Made by a program: the position numbers and the translations under genes. 64,000 bases of DNA from Trichopria drosophilae (lineage: Eukaryota; Arthropoda; Insecta; Hymenoptera; Diapriidae), in NCBI GenBank assembly GCA_030407085.1, contig CM059587.1, forward strand, positions 42,568,501-42,632,500, given 5' to 3'. Shown in pieces: positions 1 to 10,375 of this stretch; position 1 is the first letter of the stretch; each line of letters starts with the position of its first letter. The notes below the pieces were generated by a model, which saw only the letters and a list, made by a program, of their open reading frames with translations, was not told where the DNA came from and did no database searches.

Positions 1-419
1 GTAAATAGTAGGAGAGGCTTGCAAGTTGTTTTCGTTCTGGAAAAATGTCTAAAAACATAAAAAACTTAAGTAAAAACGTATTACTTCAAGCGTTGCTATA
101 TAGCTATGGCGGGTAGAAATAACAAAGTTATAAAAATTCCTTGAAACTAGTTTCTTAAGAGTTATTGGGGAAGCTACTCATGAATATAAAGTCATATTTT
201 AAAATTAAAATTTTATTGATGCCAGAGTGACAAAAGGTATCATCGAAAAACTGATAAGGTAATTTGAACGATTTTATTGCCCTATTAAAAATGTTAAAAA
301 ACTTAAACAGTAAATACCTGCACGATGCTCATTGGTTTCTGTTGAATAAATAAACTGTTATTCAGTAAGTTTTTTATAGGTTAGTCTAATGTTCTCGAGT
401 GGAAAATTATTCAGACTGG
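1..419. other. AT-rich stretch without recognised feature
   Basis: I see no open frame of note, no repeat structure and no RNA-like fold in this stretch. It is ordinary AT-rich sequence. Confidence 0.5.
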
Positions 420-1210
420 AATCGAGTCCTGATCATGAAGCCTGTGAACAAAAACAGATCTTGATATGTCCCCTTATCAGTCCCTGGCATATTGTGTAAC
501 GCTTTGTCTATTAAGGCTCTGATCAGGCAAATGTAGAGGACCTGATCAGGACCTTACAATTATATTTCGTGTGCTTTCCAAACTTCATGGTGAAAATATT
601 TACAATAGTATTACGAAGCAACAAATTAATTTTTAATGGTTCATTACTATGTGACAAGTAAAAAGGCTGCAAAATAAAAAAATATTATTTACACATATAT
701 CCGAATCGTATACATATCCATCACATAGAATGTGTAAAATATGCTGTGCCGAAACGTTCCTACAAGTAGGCTAATATACAAAATAGAAATACATTTCCTT
801 AACAGGAATGAAGTAGATGCGCGATCACGCCTAGTGACGTCAGAACGAATTACATAAAATTTAGAAGTTAAAAAATTCAGACGTCCTTAGCGGGCTCTGA
901 GCAGGCCCCCTGATTTGCTGCTGATTGGAAATTTCTAAAGCAATTAGAGATTCCCGGAAATTGAAAACAAGGCAAGCCTTATCAATTCATGGTTGGGTCT
1001 TGATATGGAAATTCACAGGCTTCTCTATATCAGCTACACTTTATTTTAACATAATCAGGGTTTAATCAGGGCATATTCCGGCGAACCTATTCAGAATAAC
1101 TTAATGGAACCTGCTCATGTCCTGATCTGGGTACATTCAGGAGTACCTGATCAGGAACGCCTTACTGGAGCCAGATCAGGCCCTGGTACATATTTAGGGG
1201 GCCTGATTAA
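420..1210. repeat. Cluster of CCTGATCAGG-type motifs
   Basis: The 10-base palindrome CCTGATCAGG occurs exactly at 541-550 and 1146-1155. Close variants occur near 427-438, 517-527, 906-915, 1053-1071 (twice), 1121-1130, 1135-1141, 1170-1185 and 1200-1208. Spacing is irregular, so this is not a clean tandem array. It resembles a degraded mobile element built from short internal palindromes. No clear terminal repeats or target duplication were found. Confidence 0.45.
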
Positions 1211-1527
1211 ATTTCCGCTCGGATTACTATTAGATCTTTCTAAAATGTCTAAATACCAATTGAAATGGTTCTAATCATTCTGCTGGTCCATCAGCAAAGG
1301 CTTTGACTGTAGCGACAATATTTTTCCGAGCATTTTTGTAATCAAATTACATTAACATCAGAATAAACAGACAGAATACTATTCCTTCTGCACCAGAAAT
1401 TCAAAGGCACATCGCTTATTTTCCAGTAACATAAACAGTATTCCCAACATAGCTAAACCGGTCTTAATTTATTACACATCAGTCGTAATATTACCATTCC
1501 CTCAGGCGGTAACGTAATAATAAAAAT

Positions 1528-1960
1528 TCATAAGTCACAGAATGATAAATAGCAAAGATGAAACGGAGCGAACGCCGTCGCGTAAAGCCACGATCCCAGT
1601 TTACTCGGAGAAAAACCGTTTTCGCATGATTCGACCCTGGAGCGAAGTGGAAAGATGGAAGTTGGCGAGGTTTCTCTCACTGGAAATATTAAATTGCCCG
1701 AAAGTTCAATTTCGTTGTAGGCGGAGGGCGCACTACTTCCGCAGCACGGTGCATCAAAAGGCCTCGTCGACGATTCCGCCCCCGCTTTCCACGACCAGCC
1801 ACTCGGCACGGCGTGTTATCTACGCCACGAATCGAAACAAGGATTTGGGTAGACATTTCAATATGTCGGCTTACCAAAGATGCAGTTTTCTTCTCATGAT
1901 TCGATGTGACCCTCGGTTGCTGGGGAAGACCTAGATCCAACATCTGTTCGATTGCCATGT
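1528..1960. other. GC-richer patch with open frames on both strands
   Basis: This segment is visibly richer in G+C and CpG than its flanks. It is open for about 130 codons on the plus strand (1542-1934) and for 90-95 codons in two minus-strand frames. None of the conceptual proteins resembles a family I know. Simultaneous openness on both strands suggests few stop codons from base composition rather than a gene. It could be a conserved non-coding element or a first-exon/promoter region. Confidence 0.25.
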
Positions 1961-2787
1961 CAGGATCTGATCGAGTGTGAAATTATCGACATTGTTATCA
2001 AATATAAAATACGGTATGATTGTTTTTCTGACATTTGCATCAACTTTGATATTCCTAGAATATTCAGATGTCGAGTGTGGTTATATTTGATAATTACGTC
2101 GGATTAGCAAGACGATTCCAGAAAACAATTATTTGTGTTCTCCATTGGCTTCCCCACATTCGTTTCATCCTATCCCACTTCACCAATTGAAACACATCAT
2201 CTTCTGATACTGAAATACTTCAACATAAGGACACTTCATTTAATGTGGATTTCTATTCTGCATACCAATTTTAATATTATTTGATGAGTTAAAAAAAGCA
2301 ACAAGGAAAGATACTTAAAATAATCTGTTTGATGTCCTTTTTCAAACGTAACAGAGAGAAAATCTGAAAAGCTTTGAGCAACATCCAGCACCAGTCGCCT
2401 GTTGATACCTATTATATTTGAATTCTCGTGCAAATAAACTCCACCGTAATCTGATTACCAAAAATTCCGCGGACCGCTTTCTTTGATCAAATCATAAATG
2501 ACGAAGCTTCCGCATTTTTCAACATTAACAACAATTTGAATAACGCCATCAATTTTTGTGCAAACATTTGCTTTACTTTTCCGATCTCTATCGTTGACGG
2601 TACACGACTATTCAACCCTTGCAAGTATGGATCCTCAATCAGGATGCTTTACTTGAAAGAGCGACTGCGCGTCGCGCCGACCACAGGACAATTGCTATTG
2701 GTGCAATGACTGTATGTTGAAAAGTCGTATGTTGAATTTCTGTGATGAAATGTCGCATGTTTAAAAGTCGTATATTTTATAGTCCTA
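1961..2787. other. AT-rich stretch without recognised feature
   Basis: No gene, RNA or clear repeat was found. Short words such as TCGTATGTT recur near 2715-2770 but do not form a regular array. Confidence 0.45.
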
Positions 2788-3133
2788 CACTGAGAGAGAA
2801 AAATAGTGAAATCTACTAAAAAATGACTATCTTGTGTAGTAAATAGACGGGAAAACTATTGCCCATAGTCACATGAGTGACTATCATCTGTAGTAAGAGG
2901 TTACACTAGCAGAAATGCAGTCAAAATTACTAATCAAAAGTAATTTCTACTATTTTCTATTGTAAGATATCGTATTCTTTTCGCGTAAACATAACCTGCT
3001 GTTACACGAAAAGCGATAAATTCGGATAATATATTTAATATTAATTTTTATTTAATTTAAAGAGCAATAAAAATGATGTACACTTTTAAAGACATTATTT
3101 ATAACTTCTAATGATATTCTAATGATATTCCAA

Positions 3134-3149
3134 TCCATAATAAAATTTA
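3134..3149. repeat. Target-site duplication (left) of SINE copy 1
   Basis: The 16-mer TCCATAATAAAATTTA is repeated exactly at 3622-3637 on the other side of the SINE. Confidence 0.85.
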
Positions 3150-3621
3150 GACGGCGTGATGGTCGTTAAGGCGTCAGTCTTAGTCCGCCTGAACTGAACG
3201 TCGCGAAGGGCCCGAGTTCGAATCCCCGTCCTGCAATTTTCTCTGCTTATGTCCAGTGTGGAATAACCGGGGAACTTTGCTGGGCGAAGGTACGAATTTG
3301 GGACCGCTGCCGACCCCCGTCGGCAGTTATCGGTACCGTCAGCGTCTTATCCGCGGTCGGTACGTCGTGGGTCTTATCTCGGATAAAGAGGGGATAAGCT
3401 CCGCGTCGTACTCGCTAAGGCACAGACCGCCGAATCTGCTGGTGGTACCGATATTGGGGTAGGGGGGACTGGCTCTGGGTGGGTGTTGTGTTGTATATGC
3501 CTAGTTCTGTCATTGTACTGTCTGTCTCTGTCCTGTACCTCTCCACCCGAGAGCCGACCCGCAAATAGACAAATCGTCATTAACGCGGGGGAAAATAACC
3601 TGTCCTTTGTCCTTTTTTTTG
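3150..3621 (+). mobile_element. tRNA-derived SINE, copy 1, with 16-bp target duplication
   Basis: The first 90 bases resemble a class II tRNA, closest by eye to tRNA-Leu. A box-A-like TGGTCGTTAAGG lies at 3160-3171 and a box-B-like AGTTCGAATCC at 3215-3225 (10/11 to consensus). An unrelated GC-rich body follows, ending in a short repeating tail of TGTCCTT units. The flanks 3134-3149 and 3622-3637 are identical 16-mers (TCCATAATAAAATTTA), a target-site duplication typical of LINE-mobilised SINEs. Copy 2 at 46518-46940 shares the whole body, but copy 1 lacks a few bases in the head and has about 50 extra body bases. Open frames across it are not coding. RNA polymerase III transcription is expected from the family, not shown. 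Confidence 0.85.
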
Positions 3622-4092
3622 TCCATAATAAAATTTAATAATCCATAATAAAGTTTATTCGAGAATTTAAAAAACTATATTTGTTCCCTCTTTCTAGTAA
3701 TTTTCACTCAATTTTATTTACAATACTTTTAAATTACAAATTTCTAGAATGTAACGCAACTCTATACAAATCTCTGCAGTTGCACGTTTATTGTTTTGAG
3801 TTTTGAAACCGACTTTATGTTTCGGTTTGGACGAAAAAAGGAAAAAATATATTTTTATCAATTAAAATTGTTTTTGTAATTAAGTTAAAAACTAAATTGA
3901 TATACATACATAACGTGTCATTTCACTAATATGTAGTAAATTCTACTATTTATTTAGTCCTGACTCTTGCTACATTCGAGTAGTACAAATCACTATCTCG
4001 TAGTACATGTTACTACATAAATGATGAAAATGACCAATTGATTATCGACTATTTCTACGACAGTACATATGACTAAATGTTTCTCCCAGTGT

Positions 4093-5030
4093 AGTACCAT
4101 CGTTGACAGCAGTTAAGAAAATGGAAATCGTATATGAACCGACTACTTACGTTTTTCATACTTATTTGATGAGCAAAAAAATATTCATTGCAAAGTTTTG
4201 TTGTACTCTCCTTGCTAAACATCTTTTTTATCGTAAGTTTGGTTCTTAGTAACCGTGACAGGCTTTTGGAGTTTGACTTTGGAGATTCCAAAAAATATCA
4301 ACAATAGAAAAATAGCGTCACCAGTAATTACAATGCGCTATAAAAGGATGAGTCAGTATTTAGTGCAAGGCACAAAAGAATAAATGAATGCAGCGCAGAT
4401 ATCGCGATGGAACGTCGCAGTCCTCGGAAATGTAACAACCGAAAGGAGGTAAGGTAAAAGAGTCAAGTGGGTATTCGCGCCGTAATGAGCTATCCTGGGT
4501 GATTAAGCTCCCCTTGTGTATTCCGTGGGCTGTCGGCGCTCATGTGTAATATGTATCATGCACTGCGTGCTTTCGAACTCCCGTGCCGTGTTTAACTTAC
4601 CCGCATTTCGTATAAACGCGGAGAACAAGCCGAAATGTCAGAATTAATTTAGACCGAAATCCCGACTGGGAAGTCGTTATTGTCGCCGTGAAGTCTCTTA
4701 AAGTTTACCGTATGCACGTTGCGAATGTGTAGGAATAAGACCGACGGACCCGGTAAGGTACAGGGAAGAAATGAAATTACTGGATTACCATGGCGAGTGA
4801 TATTCCGAAACTTTAGGATGCGGAATTCAAGGGGCCAGCAGATATCACGAATGTGGAAAGTTACATTTTCAGTGAATTAAATTAATTAAGAAAAGCAGTG
4901 CTTTCCAAACTAAAGGGTAGGACTCTTCCCTGATCCCGTTGCTTCATGTTGCATTTGAAGATCATAATTCCTCAACTTTTAAGAGGAATAGTGTTTATGG
5001 GATAACGGCTACTAATTGGCATGAATCGCG
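4093..5030. other. Unique sequence, moderately GC-rich in part
   Basis: No repeat or open frame of interest was found. 4430-4860 is richer in G+C and CpG than its surroundings and could be a conserved non-coding block. I cannot support a specific role. Confidence 0.35.
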
Positions 5031-5503
5031 AGCTGTATAATTAGTAGAACATTTGCCCGGCAATCGAAAGGTTCCAGGTCCGAGTCTCTGTGCGTCGAGT
5101 CTGGGTAAGTTCGATTCCCATATTTATATAAAAAAAAATCGTCAAATATCGGTTAACGCACTGGACTACGAAGTCGTAGGTCGTGAGTTCGATCCCCGTC
5201 TGGTGAACAATTTTTCGATTTCGTTTCCAAGCAGCAGCTCGCTGTTGGTAAGACGAGCCACGTTGTTTGTGTTTACGTTTCGAAAGTATTGTTTATCTGG
5301 CGGAAATCGACTCATGACCGCCGCTGTACTTGGTGTAGGTTTCTGCAGTCCTACATTTCATACACAAATGTGAAGTATGGCGCCATCTTCGTAAGTCGAT
5401 CTGCAGCTCTCGCAAAATCATATAGTAAAATAATAAGGCAACAATTTAGTAAAAAGGGCGATTCCGCCCGTTAATTAATTAATGAAAAAAAAAAAAAAAA
5501 AGA
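5031..5503 (+). mobile_element. Probable tRNA-derived retroposon with poly(A) tail
   Basis: Two tRNA-like blocks follow one another. The first (about 5035-5115) has TAGTAGAAC as a D-arm-like word and GGTCCGAGTC as a weak box B. The second (about 5145-5210) has TATCGGTTAACGCAC as a box-A-like word and AGTTCGATCCC as a good box B. Further sequence follows and a run of A starts at about 5484. This order (tRNA head, body, A tail) suits a SINE. Neither head folds into a clean cloverleaf by eye and I found no target duplication, so tandem tRNA pseudogenes remain possible. Confidence 0.45.
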
Positions 5504-6010
5504 AAAATATGTTTCATTATTTATCATTATGGCAATTGAATTTCTGACTTTTCGGATATTAAACAAAAAAAATTGTATTTCCATTTTAAGGGTAGCTTAA
5601 GTCGATTTATGTCCATTAACGTTTCTTGTAAAGCATGGTAAATCCAACATATTTATTTCAATTGAACATTTACTTATATAATTTAGTTTCTGCTATTTTA
5701 TCAAAGATTAGAAGACTATTTTAACAAGAACTTTCTTATTTAATGATTTTTCTCGCACTCGAAGAGCAAATTACTAATTTTCTCCTTATATTACGGGATC
5801 AAAGCAGCACTTTCTCTCCCTAGGGAACAAAATAAATATCTCCGGAAGCGAAATATGTTTTTGTCACATTCCGAGAAAAAATTAGTATTTGTTTATAAGT
5901 GTTTAATAACACCAAAGCTCAGGTGGTTCGGATTCCGCCTTCATTTAGTCCCATATGGGTTCAGAAAAGTCGACTTAAAATAATATTAAAATAAAGCGGT
6001 TGTGACCCTT
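5504..6010. other. AT-rich stretch without recognised feature
   Basis: No gene, RNA or repeat could be supported here. Confidence 0.45.
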
Positions 6011-6160
6011 AGCGAGTCGAAATAATAACGTCCCGATCAATCTCTCGTACGGACGTACGTACAAGATCACGGACACAAATTATTTTATTGTTTTTTTTTG
6101 GGTTCTTTGGGGTCTGAAACGTCGACATTTGATGAAAAACTGTAGGGTAATTTTTTGGCG
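6011..6160. repeat. Interspersed repeat fragment shared with 31758-31852
   Basis: The words GTACGTACAAGAT, then a T-rich run, then CATTTGATGAAAAACT and GTAATTTTTT occur in the same order here and near 31758-31852. This is direct evidence of a dispersed repeat with at least two copies in the window. The family is not known to me. It may continue at 6480-6840 on the far side of the foldback element. Confidence 0.6.
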
Positions 6161-6180
6161 GGAAGCGACCAAATTCAATA

Positions 6181-6210
6181 CTTCGTCCAGACCTTTGGTC
6201 TGGGTCGAAG
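6181..6210. repeat. Short hairpin
   Basis: CTTCGTCCAGACC and GGTCTGGGTCGAAG are inverted copies separated by three bases, giving a compact hairpin with one unmatched position. It abuts the foldback element at 6232-6400 and may be part of its degraded left end. Confidence 0.5.
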
Positions 6211-6231
6211 TAATAACACTATACATAAGCC

Positions 6232-6400
6232 GACAATTCAGAAAACCGACAGTCAAAAAGCCGACAAATAAAAAAACCGACTAGTAAAAAATCGGCATAT
6301 TGTAAAGAGAATAATACTTTTATCGTGTCGGCTTTTTAATATGTCGGTTTTTTACTTGTCGGCTTTTTGATATGTCGGCTTTTTTATTTCTCAGTTTTTT
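6232..6400. mobile_element. Phased GCCGAC foldback element, copy 1
   Basis: The left half holds about 15-bp units beginning GCCGACA or ACCGACA separated by A-rich spacers. The right half holds the same units inverted (TGTCGGC / TGTCGGT with T-rich spacers), so the element can fold into one long interrupted hairpin. GCC and ACC versions tend to alternate. Related copies lie at 27891-28110 and 47157-47462, with a degraded half copy at about 25076-25146. It has no coding capacity. The left terminus is decayed relative to the other copies. I do not know the superfamily. Confidence 0.7.
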
Positions 6401-6479
6401 GACGCGCATCAACAGTTTCCTCACGAAAAATGACGGAATTTGTTAAATAATATCATTTTTTCACGTTATTTGTACTATT

Positions 6480-6840
6480 TTTACTACTTTTTTTTTGAAT
6501 AACTCGAAAACTGCTCAGCCGATCATGTTCAAAATCTAATCAACACGAAGTTAGGTCAGGACGCATCGATTAAAAAAAAATTAATCAATTCGCTTCATCC
6601 GTTGAAGAGAAATCGTTGGACAAAATTTGGTTTTCATCCGCACACACACACACACACATACATACACACGCACGCACACACGCACGCACGCACGCACGCA
6701 CGCACAGACAGACATCTCTCTAAAAATGTGTCAGTTTGCTTCTAGTGGTCACAAAACGTGGAGATATCATGAAATTAGCATTTTCCATTTTCGAGGTCAT
6801 TTCAATAACTTCCCTGTAGACCGGGAAGTTTAAAAAAAAA
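6480..6840. repeat. Interspersed repeat containing a CA/CACG microsatellite
   Basis: A stretch with the phrase AAACGTGGAGATATCATGAA follows the microsatellite at about 6640-6715. From general memory this resembles a type of dispersed insect repeat, but no second full copy is in the window. The open frames here are simple-sequence artefacts. Confidence 0.35.
6640..6715. repeat. (CA)n / (CACG)n microsatellite
   Basis: A CA repeat passes through ATACATAC into CGCA tetramers and then CAGACAGAC. It is a compound simple-sequence array. Confidence 0.95.
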
Positions 6841-8690
6841 AAGAATGTGCAACAATTTAGAATAGATGATTCCCCACTCATATTAATTGCCGTCCTAGCA
6901 AAAAAGTGATACTTCACTTTAGTTAAAAAATCTGTCTCTTACAGTGAATTCGCATGCAAAAAATTGCGAAACGAACCATCCATTCTATTCAGAACAATAG
7001 CCAACCGTATTTAAAATTCCATGATGTCTAAGAGATGAAAAGTTTTTTTATTTAATTTATAATGAAAAAAATCTCATTCAAGTCAGGGGGGCATCTTAGT
7101 AACCCAGAATTTGAAATAGTCGAAAACCGGCAATCGTAAAGGAGCCTTTTTACCCGTGTATGCTTTACACACGAAATGTTTTGGAATTGTACTATTCTAA
7201 ATAGAAAAGTCTTGGATTCAAATAAAGGCGGCCCTTCCCCTCGCGTTATTCGTCGACGAAGGAGACATTTGTCTTTGTTGCTGCTTAGCATTTGCCGGAG
7301 AGACCTTTGCGCAGAAAGAAGCAATTCTTCTTTTTCATCTTCGACGTATGTAGATTACAGATACCCAAGGGCTGATTCAGCCGCAGAGCACAGAGCGAAG
7401 AGGGTTTTGCAAGTCAAATACGGCGCGACCGCTCGATAAATCTGATTTATTGTAATAAGGTCTTTCCGCGCCGTCTGAGAGGAATTCGCATCAGCGATAG
7501 CCGCAGCAGACTTAAGTTCACTACCGCGAAATCAAATTCGCGGTATCTGACTTGAAATTGCCGACCCTCGCCCTCCCCCCAGAAATCGACCAGAAGCGTA
7601 ATTTCCATCAGGAGACCACTGATGCGACTTCATCCCATTGAAGAAATTGCCGGGGGATAGAAAGAAGACTTATGAAAGTTACTCGTCATTACCTTTTGAT
7701 TTCAGAAGTTTGTTATTAGAGAAATTTTAGTACATCGCCATACTTCATTTTATGCGGAGGAGAGTGCAGTTCCTTTAAAATTCATATTTTTAGGTATGAT
7801 AACAAGATGTTTCATCGTTGTAACTCATAGGCACCTGTTGCCTTAACTTGTACTTTTCTTCAAGTAAGGAAAGATAGTAAACGTCTGATGCAATGTCTGA
7901 ATTCCTTTGAAGAAACCGCTTTAGGGAATTGGGATATTAAACTACTTTGTTCCCATTCCCTTTATAGTTTTATGAAGCCTCAAAGTTTGATAGGAAACTT
8001 GAATGCGAGAGTTCACTTATGTTTTGCAAAAGCTACTCGCAGCGATGCTTTTGCAGAAGGTAATGAATAGAAATGAGAACTCATTATTAATAATGCGCTT
8101 ATAATTCATGAACAGCTTCGCCGCAATAAGGATAGCGCCTGATCCCCTGGACAGCGCAATATCACATCGGGAGTCTGCCAATTAGTGAATTCTCGTAACG
8201 AGGATCGGAAACAATGCCGCAGAGGTACCGTGGACGACTAACTAGTTAAACTGATCTTCAGCGTTGCCCGGCATTTGCACTCGATCGGCCATGTTGCGGC
8301 GAGGCGTCAAGTGTGAGCATGTGTCAAGTTTGCACTAACAATTCAGCTTTACCCGTTCAGTTTCACCAGGACGTGCGAGCAAAAGCGATTGTGACAAAAT
8401 GTCCCTCAATCGGTATGTTGCATTGCAGCCACGAATAACTGTCGATCTAGTCTTGTCAACTATGCAACGTCCCTAGCATACCAAACTTACGCTCCTATTC
8501 CGAATGCTGAGCGTTGACTGACTAGACTATATTGCACCTGAATTTGGAATCACTTTAATTGTTTTATCTGATAGTTCATTTTATAATTTGATCAATTAAA
8601 TAAAATCGAATGACCCAGAAAAGAAAATAATAATCTCTTAGGATAGTGATTCCTTTAAGATTACTACCCAAGCAGCGAAATAGGGCGTAA
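6841..8690. other. Mostly unique sequence with GC-richer patches
   Basis: No recognisable gene. 7195-7620 and 8100-8530 are richer in G+C and CpG than the flanks. A plus-strand frame at 7176-7439 and a 60-codon frame at 7888-8070 show no known domain. These patches could be regulatory or conserved non-coding DNA, but the sequence does not say which. Confidence 0.3.
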
Positions 8691-10375
8691 TTACCTCTTT
8701 TCGACCTTCCATCAGGGCGAGAAATTTTCTCGACCACATCTTATTTACCTAAAATAGAAGTCGAAGTACGGTAAGTGGGGACAAAAGTAGAAGTCCTTTT
8801 TTGGTCGAAATTTGGTAATACAGGGCATTTTTCCCAATAGGTTCGAGTCTGCATTTGGTAAAATCGACCTGTACTTGTGCGAAAATTGGTCATTTTTACG
8901 TAATTTTTACCTCGTTTCGACTTAATTCTGACCAAATCCATACTCCTTTTGTTTCGAACTTTTCTTCTTTGTACGTGGCAAGCCTGACTGCGTACTTTTA
9001 TCCTCATTTACTCATGTCATGGTATAGTAATGCAATACTTTAAAGCATTCCTCAGAATACAAAGCAAAGGAAACAAATATATAGACTATGTCAGTTTTCA
9101 GATAATGAAATCAAGCACGATATACCGTTAAATTTAAGTGCGACAGAAAATTTCCTGTTCAGAATGTTATGCTACCCCGATAAGAATTAACGCGCCGTGA
9201 AAATAAGAAATTTAAAAAAATAATTAATTGACCATGGAAAAATCGGTAATTTTATTTTACGCTTAAATCACCTTGAAATATTTTTTATTTAATTCGTATA
9301 GCAAAAGTGATAAAAGATATGTCTTATTTTCATTTACAGATGAAATAGAACAGCGGAATTGAATTACTAAGTTACTAGCGAATTTGAGAGGTTATGCTAC
9401 ATGCTAATGGCAGACATAAAATTATACGCGATTCTGACTTTCGACCTAACAGTAAAATATTCGACATATAAGTCAAATTGCCTTATTTAGGGAATTTTGA
9501 CTTCAAATTTCATAACTTTGAAGTCCAATTATCGACCGATACGCAATTTGTATATAGTGTGCACATAAACATATAAATATGTATAATTTTGTGTTCGACT
9601 CCTGTAGTTTAGTATCGATTCTTCGGTAAATCGATCTTCGATACAATATGTATTTTGACAGTGATATTTTGTCAATTATTGACTTTTCTTCGGCAGCGTC
9701 GCACTCGTGACGTTCCAAATTAGTGTCATCAGCTGCGATTAATTCATCCAGTAGTAATGGAGAATTACATAGTTCGCTCGTCGTGAAATCGACGGTAATA
9801 TCTTCAGGAAAATTGCCTGCAGAAACATCTGTAGTCGAACTTGTCAATTGTACAATATCGCGACTGGTACCTACAATTGTTTTTCTGTGTATGAAACGCC
9901 GATGAAAGTCGGAACGGTCTTTTTCGAGTCATTACCGTTTACAAACATTTACTCAATACGACCAGTATTGACGTATATAGTTTGAGATTAGTTTTTTTTC
10001 GTTATTTTGTTTGTGTCGTCGACTATAACCTTATTAGTCGAAATGTCTTATAAGTAATTTTTCGCGATAAATTCGACTTTTAGGTCAAACGTGCAGCACA
10101 CCATTGGGTATTAATTTTAACCTGTTAGTCATAATATAGACTTATATAACGCATATTGACCAATTAAGATATTTCGCCCTCGTAGTCGAAAAAGGTAAAC
10201 GTGCAAGGTCATATTGACTTAAAAGTGGGCATGATATCGACTTATTCGACTTTGAAGACATATTTTTGGTCCAAATTTGGTAATTTCGACCTAATGTATA
10301 ACTTTGAAGTCGTAGGACTTTAAAGGCATTTCTTAAGTTATATTTAGGTGATTTTCGACCTGCGTTTAGGTGTTG
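8690..10375. mobile_element. TCGAC-rich inverted-repeat element remnant
   Basis: Words of the type TTCGACC/GGTCGAA are strongly enriched across this segment in both orientations. Longer shared pieces include TTTGGTC(G/C)AAATTTGGTAAT near 8811 and 10264, and ATAACTTTGAAGTC near 9512 and 10305. The outer parts look inverted: ACCTAAA...GTCGAAG near 8747 against the complement near 10350-10372. A coding-like minus-strand fragment sits between them. I read this as a decayed DNA transposon with repeat-rich ends. The exact termini and the superfamily are not established. Confidence 0.4.
9503..9928 (-). pseudogene. Coding-like fragment inside the TCGAC-rich element
   Basis: The minus-strand frame is open for 142 codons, bounded upstream by a stop complementary to 9929-9931, with no ATG in its first part. 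The first 85 or so residues are rich in acidic and small polar residues (Ser/Thr runs, then Asp/Glu/Leu) and look more like protein than the AT-driven frames elsewhere. The C-terminal part becomes AT-codon noise. I recognise no catalytic motif. Given its place between inverted TCGAC-rich arms, it may be a piece of a transposon-encoded protein. Chance openness is the alternative. Confidence 0.3.

Larger units (their letters stand above)
2788..4091. mobile_element. TA-flanked CACTG-ended element, split by a SINE
   Basis: The left end reads CACTGAGAGAG and the right end is its imperfect inverted copy, finishing in CCCAGTG. Both ends are flanked by TA (2786-2787 and 4092-4093), the target of Tc1/mariner-type elements. 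Sub-terminal parts on both sides are rich in TAGTA/ACTACT words. No transposase frame is present, so it is a non-autonomous element. Without the SINE inserted at 3150-3621 it would be about 0.8 kb. The superfamily assignment is inference from the TA dinucleotide only. The element at 30066-30708 has similar termini. Confidence 0.6.

Noticed and set aside
3207..3228. tRNA gene suggested by GAGTTCGAATCCCCG
   Set aside because: The box B belongs to a SINE: the head lacks a proper cloverleaf, the sequence continues into a shared body, and target duplications enclose the whole unit. The same holds at 46586-46600.
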